From an uncultured Verrucomicrobiota bacterium (lineage in GTDB: Bacteria > Verrucomicrobiota > Verrucomicrobiae > Opitutales > Opitutaceae): a stretch of 7,571 nt of DNA. The position numbers and the translations under genes were made by a program. The stretch spans positions 1 through 7,571 of the forward strand of contig CAMLQS010000249.1 in assembly GCA_946482165.1 (NCBI GenBank). The letters run 5' to 3'. Shown in pieces: positions 5,103 to 7,571 of this stretch; positions within the stretch are counted from its first letter, which is position 1, and the number at the start of each line of letters is the position of its first letter. Below the pieces are notes generated by a model, which worked only from the letters and a program-made list of their open reading frames with translations, was not told the origin of the DNA and made no database searches.

Positions 5103-5639
5103 CCGGATTTTGCGCGAAGGAGGATCGGACGGCACGCCGCCTTCGGTCAGCTCGAACCGGGAGGTCATGAAGCGGAGGAAGGCGGAGTCGAACTGGCGTC
5201 CCTGTTCCGCCCAGGCGGCCCGGAAGGGAGGATGGCGGAAGTTATCGTCGATATAGGCGACCCAGCCTTCCCATTGTCTCGCGCGCGGACCGCTCGAGCA
5301 GTTTTCGTAGGCGATGAAGGCCTGTTCCGCCATGGAGACGAAGTAGCTGAAGAGGATGCTTTGTTTGCGCGCGATATCCTCCTTTTCGGCGTCGGACGCG
5401 GGACGTTTGCAGGGGTGGTTTTCCCAAACATCCGCATCGGGGTTCTCCAGGCAGAGCTTCAGGTAATCGAGATAGTTGGCGTGGACTTGGAGGTAGGTTC
5501 CGTGTTCGCGCTGGCCTCGCTCGCGCCTCCGCTCGTAGTAAAAGAGAGGAACACCGATCAAGGTGCTGAGGATACCGATGACAATAAGGAGCGATTCGAA
5601 GTAATCGCGATTGATCAGGAAAAAATCCGCCGTCGTCAT
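5079..5639 (-). CDS. Membrane-anchored protein of unknown function
   Basis: I do not recognise a named family. The 186-aa product has one strong transmembrane segment at about 17-35 (LLIVIGILSTLIGVPLFYY), followed by the basic stretch ERRRERGQR (36-44). By the positive-inside rule this places the rest in the cytoplasm. The soluble part is probably helical, with a YLDYLKLCLENPD segment (56-68), an aromatic run SILFSYFVSMAEQAFIAYE (94-112), and a WEGWVAYIDDNFRHPPFRAAW block (123-143) that looks like a conserved core. Cys63, Cys77 and Cys114 are present. The C-terminal tail (175-186) is very Lys/Arg-rich. Base composition near the 5' end is much lower in GC than the neighbours (bases 5581-5640 are 45% GC against 78% at 6481-6540), which may mean a separate origin. 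The gene is divergent from the cupin gene with only 44 bases between. Natural codon structure and the membrane segment make it a real gene. Confidence 0.75.
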   Translation of the reverse strand: MTTADFFLINRDYFESLLIVIGILSTLIGVPLFYYERRRERGQREHGTYLQVHANYLDYLKLCLENPDADVWENHPCKRPASDAEKEDIARKQSILFSYFVSMAEQAFIAYENCSSGPRARQWEGWVAYIDDNFRHPPFRAAWAEQGRQFDSAFLRFMTSRFELTEGGVPSDPPSRKIRKKSRRTG

Positions 5640-5683
5640 CGGCCGATGGCATACGACGTGATTCTTTGCAGGCGAGATTCTTT
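5640..5683. promoter_or_regulatory. Short divergent gap with an 8-bp direct repeat
   Basis: These 44 bases separate two divergent genes and must hold at least part of both 5' control regions. GATTCTTT occurs at 5660-5667 and 5676-5683, sixteen bases start to start, the second copy touching the cupin ATG. AGGCGAG (5670-5676) is a plausible ribosome-binding site seven bases before that ATG. No clear -35/-10 pair was identified, and core promoters may lie inside the opposite gene. Confidence 0.35.
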
Positions 5684-6658
5684 ATGATCAACGAGATGTT
5701 GCCTCGCAGCCCAGCCGGTCCGGCCGGCCGATTGGTCCGGCATTATAAAATGGAGCCCATACCTCACGAGGGGGCGTGGTTCGCGCGGCGATGGGTGGCG
5801 CAGGAACGGAGGGATGGCGACGCTCGCGCGATGGGCAGCGCGATCATGGCGGTGGTGACGCGGCGGGATTTTTCGGCGATGCATCGGCTGCGGACGGACG
5901 AGATCTGGCATTTCTATGGCGGCGACGCGGCGGATTTGCTGGTGCTGCATCCGGGCGGCCGGGTGGAGCGGGTGCGCTTCGGCCCGGATGTGTTCGCGGG
6001 GGAGCTGCCGCAGGCGACGGTGCCGGCGGGCGCATGGATGGGTGCGCGACCGGCGAAGACGGGGGAGGAGGCGTATTCGTTTTTCGGTTGCACGCTGGCG
6101 CCGGGCTTTGAACCGGGGGATTACGAGCCCGGGTATCGCGACGAATTGCAGCGCGGCTGGCCGGAGGCGGCGGAGGAGATCGGGGCGTTGACGAGGGCGG
6201 ACTCGCTGACGCGGCCGGAGGCGGCCGCCGAGGTTTCGAATGCGATCGCGGCGGGTGGGGGCTCGGATGCGAAGGCGGCGGCCAAGCTGGTCGGCCGGGT
6301 GATCGAGCCGAAGGAAGCGGCGGAGATCGCGGTGGCGCAGGGCATGACGTTGAGCGAACTGGTGGGGCGGGCGGGGGTGGCCCGGACGGAGGCGGTGAGC
6401 CTGGCGCGGTTTCGCCTCGAGGCGGGCGCGTCGACGGGGTCGAGCCGCTACTTCGGATGCGACGAGTTCTTCGTGGTGCTGGCGGGAGCGGGCGTGGCGA
6501 CCTTGAGCGGCGTGGAATCGCCGGTGCGCGCGGGCTCGGTGGTGGCGATCGCGCGGGGCGAGCCGCATGCGCTGCGTGCGAACGGCGAAGGACCGCTGGA
6601 ATTTCTCGCGGTGCTGGCGCCGGCGTTTGAGGCGGCGCGGTATGCGCCGGAGCGGTGA
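5684..6658 (+). CDS. Two-cupin fusion protein: DUF985 (cupin_5) domain plus C-terminal cupin
   Basis: The 324-aa product has two domains. Residues about 15-168 match the DUF985/cupin_5 family: RHYKMEPIPHEGAWFARRW (19-37), then SAIMAVVTRRDFSAMHRL (52-69), TDEIWHFYGGD (71-81), VPAGAWMGA (113-121) and the diagnostic GCTLAPGFEPGDYE (135-148). His67, Glu73 and His76 are likely ligands. Members of this group are small sugar-binding-like cupins of mostly unknown activity. An Ala-rich linker (about 172-225) leads to a second cupin (about 236-312), recognisable by DEFFVVLAGAG (260-270) and GSVVAIARGEPHALRAN (284-300). Here the HxH of cupin motif 1 is missing (SRYFG instead), leaving only Glu261 and His295, so metal binding is doubtful. 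I chose ATG 5684 for its AGGCGAG ribosome-binding site; TTG 5666 or ATG 5696 are alternatives, while ATG 5750 would cut into the first domain. Reaction and substrate unknown. Confidence 0.85.
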   Translation: MINEMLPRSPAGPAGRLVRHYKMEPIPHEGAWFARRWVAQERRDGDARAMGSAIMAVVTRRDFSAMHRLRTDEIWHFYGGDAADLLVLHPGGRVERVRFGPDVFAGELPQATVPAGAWMGARPAKTGEEAYSFFGCTLAPGFEPGDYEPGYRDELQRGWPEAAEEIGALTRADSLTRPEAAAEVSNAIAAGGGSDAKAAAKLVGRVIEPKEAAEIAVAQGMTLSELVGRAGVARTEAVSLARFRLEAGASTGSSRYFGCDEFFVVLAGAGVATLSGVESPVRAGSVVAIARGEPHALRANGEGPLEFLAVLAPAFEAARYAPER

Positions 6659-6678
6659 ACGCGGCGCGCGGCGTGGAT

Positions 6679-6715
6679 CGCGGGCGCGGACGCCCGGGGG
6701 CGGCGTCCCTCCAAA
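6679..6715. repeat. Dispersed hairpin repeat, copy 2 (between cupin and prmA genes)
   Basis: The stem is GGACGCC (6688-6694) with GGCGTCC (6702-6708), loop CGGGGGC. It is the partner of the element at 5018-5053. It occupies most of the 61-base gap between two convergent genes, starting 20 bases past the cupin stop and ending 4 bases before the prmA stop. No T-run follows on either strand, so if it ends transcription it does not do so as a canonical intrinsic terminator. Confidence 0.88.
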
Positions 6716-6719
6716 GACC

Positions 6720-7571
6720 TTACGGGCGGAAGAGGGCGACGTCGCTCCATTCGCCCATGAGGCGGTGCTCGACGCGCCAGCCGGGGGTGGCGGCGGCGTA
6801 GGCGGCGCGGACTTGGTCGTTTTCGCGGGCGAGGATGCCGCTGAGGACGAGGAGGCCGCCGGGGGCGATGGCGTCGACCAGCTGCGGGATGAAGCGGAGG
6901 AGGACGTCGGCCTGGATGTTGGCGAGCACGACGTCGGCCTGGGTGCCGGCGGGGAGTCCGGAGACGAGATCGGCGGTGGTGAAGCGGACGGCGCCGGCCA
7001 GGTCGTTGAGGGCGGCGTTTTCCTCGGAGACGCGGACGGCCTCGGGGTCGTTGTCGAAGCCGGAGACGTCGGTCCAGCCGAGGCGGACGGCGGAGAGGGC
7101 GAGGATGCCGGAGCCGCAGCCGGCATCGATGACGCGGCCGCGGCGGGCGGTGGACTCGGCGCGGGCGACGAGGCGCTCGACGCAGAGGCGGGTGGTTTCG
7201 TGGTTGCCGGTGCCGAAGGCGAGGCCGGGGTCGAGCCAGATGGCGGTTTCGCCGGCGCCGAGGACGTGGGTGGCGCGTTCCCAGACGGGAACCCAATGGA
7301 GGCGGCCGCAGCGCCAGGGTTTGAAGTGGGCCTTGTAGCTGTCGCGCCAGTCCTGATCGCCGAGGGCGCGTTCCTCGATCGCGGCGGGGGCGGCTTCGGG
7401 CGGGAGCTGCGGGAGGAGTTCGGTCCAGCTGGCGCGGGCGGCGTCGGCGTCGGGGAAGATGCCGACGAGCCAGGCGCGGTTGATGATGACGTCCTGCAGG
7501 AGGCTCCAGTTCTCGAGGCCGAGCTCGAGGAGGAGCTCGTCGACGGCTTCGACGGCGGCGGGGGAAATCTC
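6720..7571 (-). CDS. prmA: Ribosomal protein L11 methyltransferase, 5' end beyond window
   Basis: PrmA is a cytosolic S-adenosylmethionine-dependent enzyme that trimethylates ribosomal protein L11. The frame is open from the window edge to the TAA at 6720-6722, giving 283 residues; the family is about 290, so only a few N-terminal residues are missing. The N-terminal substrate-recognition part includes DELLLELG (11-18) and [14 protein letters not shown] (72-85). The methyltransferase core has the family hallmark [17 protein letters not shown] (114-130), SAM-binding motif [10 protein letters not shown] (147-155), GFDNDPEAV (171-179) acidic ribose contact, and ANIQADVLL (217-225) in the position of the NILA-type motif. 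The end, WSDVALFRP, is typical. Minus-strand codons are strongly C-ending, like metY. It converges on the cupin gene with a hairpin repeat between them. Assignment is secure. Confidence 0.95.
   Translation of the reverse strand, partial: EISPAAVEAVDELLLELGLENWSLLQDVIINRAWLVGIFPDADAARASWTELLPQLPPEAAPAAIEERALGDQDWRDSYKAHFKPWRCGRLHWVPVWERATHVLGAGETAIWLDPGLAFGTGNHETTRLCVERLVARAESTARRGRVIDAGCGSGILALSAVRLGWTDVSGFDNDPEAVRVSEENAALNDLAGAVRFTTADLVSGLPAGTQADVVLANIQADVLLRFIPQLVDAIAPGGLLVLSGILARENDQVRAAYAAATPGWRVEHRLMGEWSDVALFRP

Noticed and set aside
5741..5752. CATTATAAAATG, resembling a -10 box just before an in-frame ATG at 5750.
   Set aside because: The bases encode HYKM inside the conserved start of the DUF985 domain (RHYKMEP), and there is no -35-like hexamer at the right distance.
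5636..7126. A 496-codon minus-strand open frame, Pro/Arg/Ser-rich, covering the bicupin gene.
   Set aside because: It overlaps both the bicupin and prmA genes in another frame and shows only low-complexity shadow composition, while the other frames show clear family motifs.
1..7571. CRISPR array, tRNA or rRNA genes, insertion sequences or phage genes.
   Set aside because: No spaced direct repeats of CRISPR length, no cloverleaf-like segment and no transposase, integrase or phage protein motif were seen on either strand.

Overview
The window is GC-rich bacterial chromosomal DNA with tightly packed genes on both strands. No phage, plasmid, transposase, rRNA, tRNA or CRISPR sequence is visible. 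The base composition, the dispersed GC-rich inverted repeats and the heptanucleotide tandem repeats resemble Opitutaceae-like Verrucomicrobiota. That assignment is an inference from style, not from a marker gene.

Layout. Bases 72-181 hold an inverted repeat downstream of a minus-strand SRAP-family (YedK/HMCES-like) DNA-protein crosslink gene (185-934). A second long inverted repeat (966-1052) separates it from a minus-strand O-acetylhomoserine sulfhydrylase gene (1058-2371), whose upstream side carries nine copies of a 7-bp repeat. Divergent from it runs a plus-strand series: a membrane-anchored alpha/beta hydrolase (2533-3681), a type II toxin-antitoxin pair with a 4-base ATGA overlap (3745-3957 and 3954-4259), and a DTW-domain tRNA-uridine aminocarboxypropyltransferase (4284-5057). 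A convergent junction with a hairpin repeat and a possible terminator follows. Next come a minus-strand membrane-anchored protein of unknown function (5079-5639) and, divergent from it, a two-cupin fusion protein (5684-6658). A second copy of the hairpin repeat lies at the next convergent junction, before prmA (6720-7571, minus strand, 5' end cut by the window edge).

Most genes are housekeeping or single-gene functions: methionine/cysteine sulfur assimilation, abasic-site protection, tRNA and ribosomal protein modification. Only the antitoxin and toxin form a clear functional unit. I do not see a convincing new multi-gene system. The most unusual material is the repeats. A heptamer tract has expanded in frame beside the SRAP catalytic asparagine, a second heptamer tract creates a false N-terminal extension of the sulfhydrylase, and a hairpin repeat sits at both convergent junctions, with one copy forming the C-terminal tail of the DTW protein. 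The DUF985-type cupin fused to a second cupin that lacks the usual metal-binding histidines is the most interesting protein architecture.
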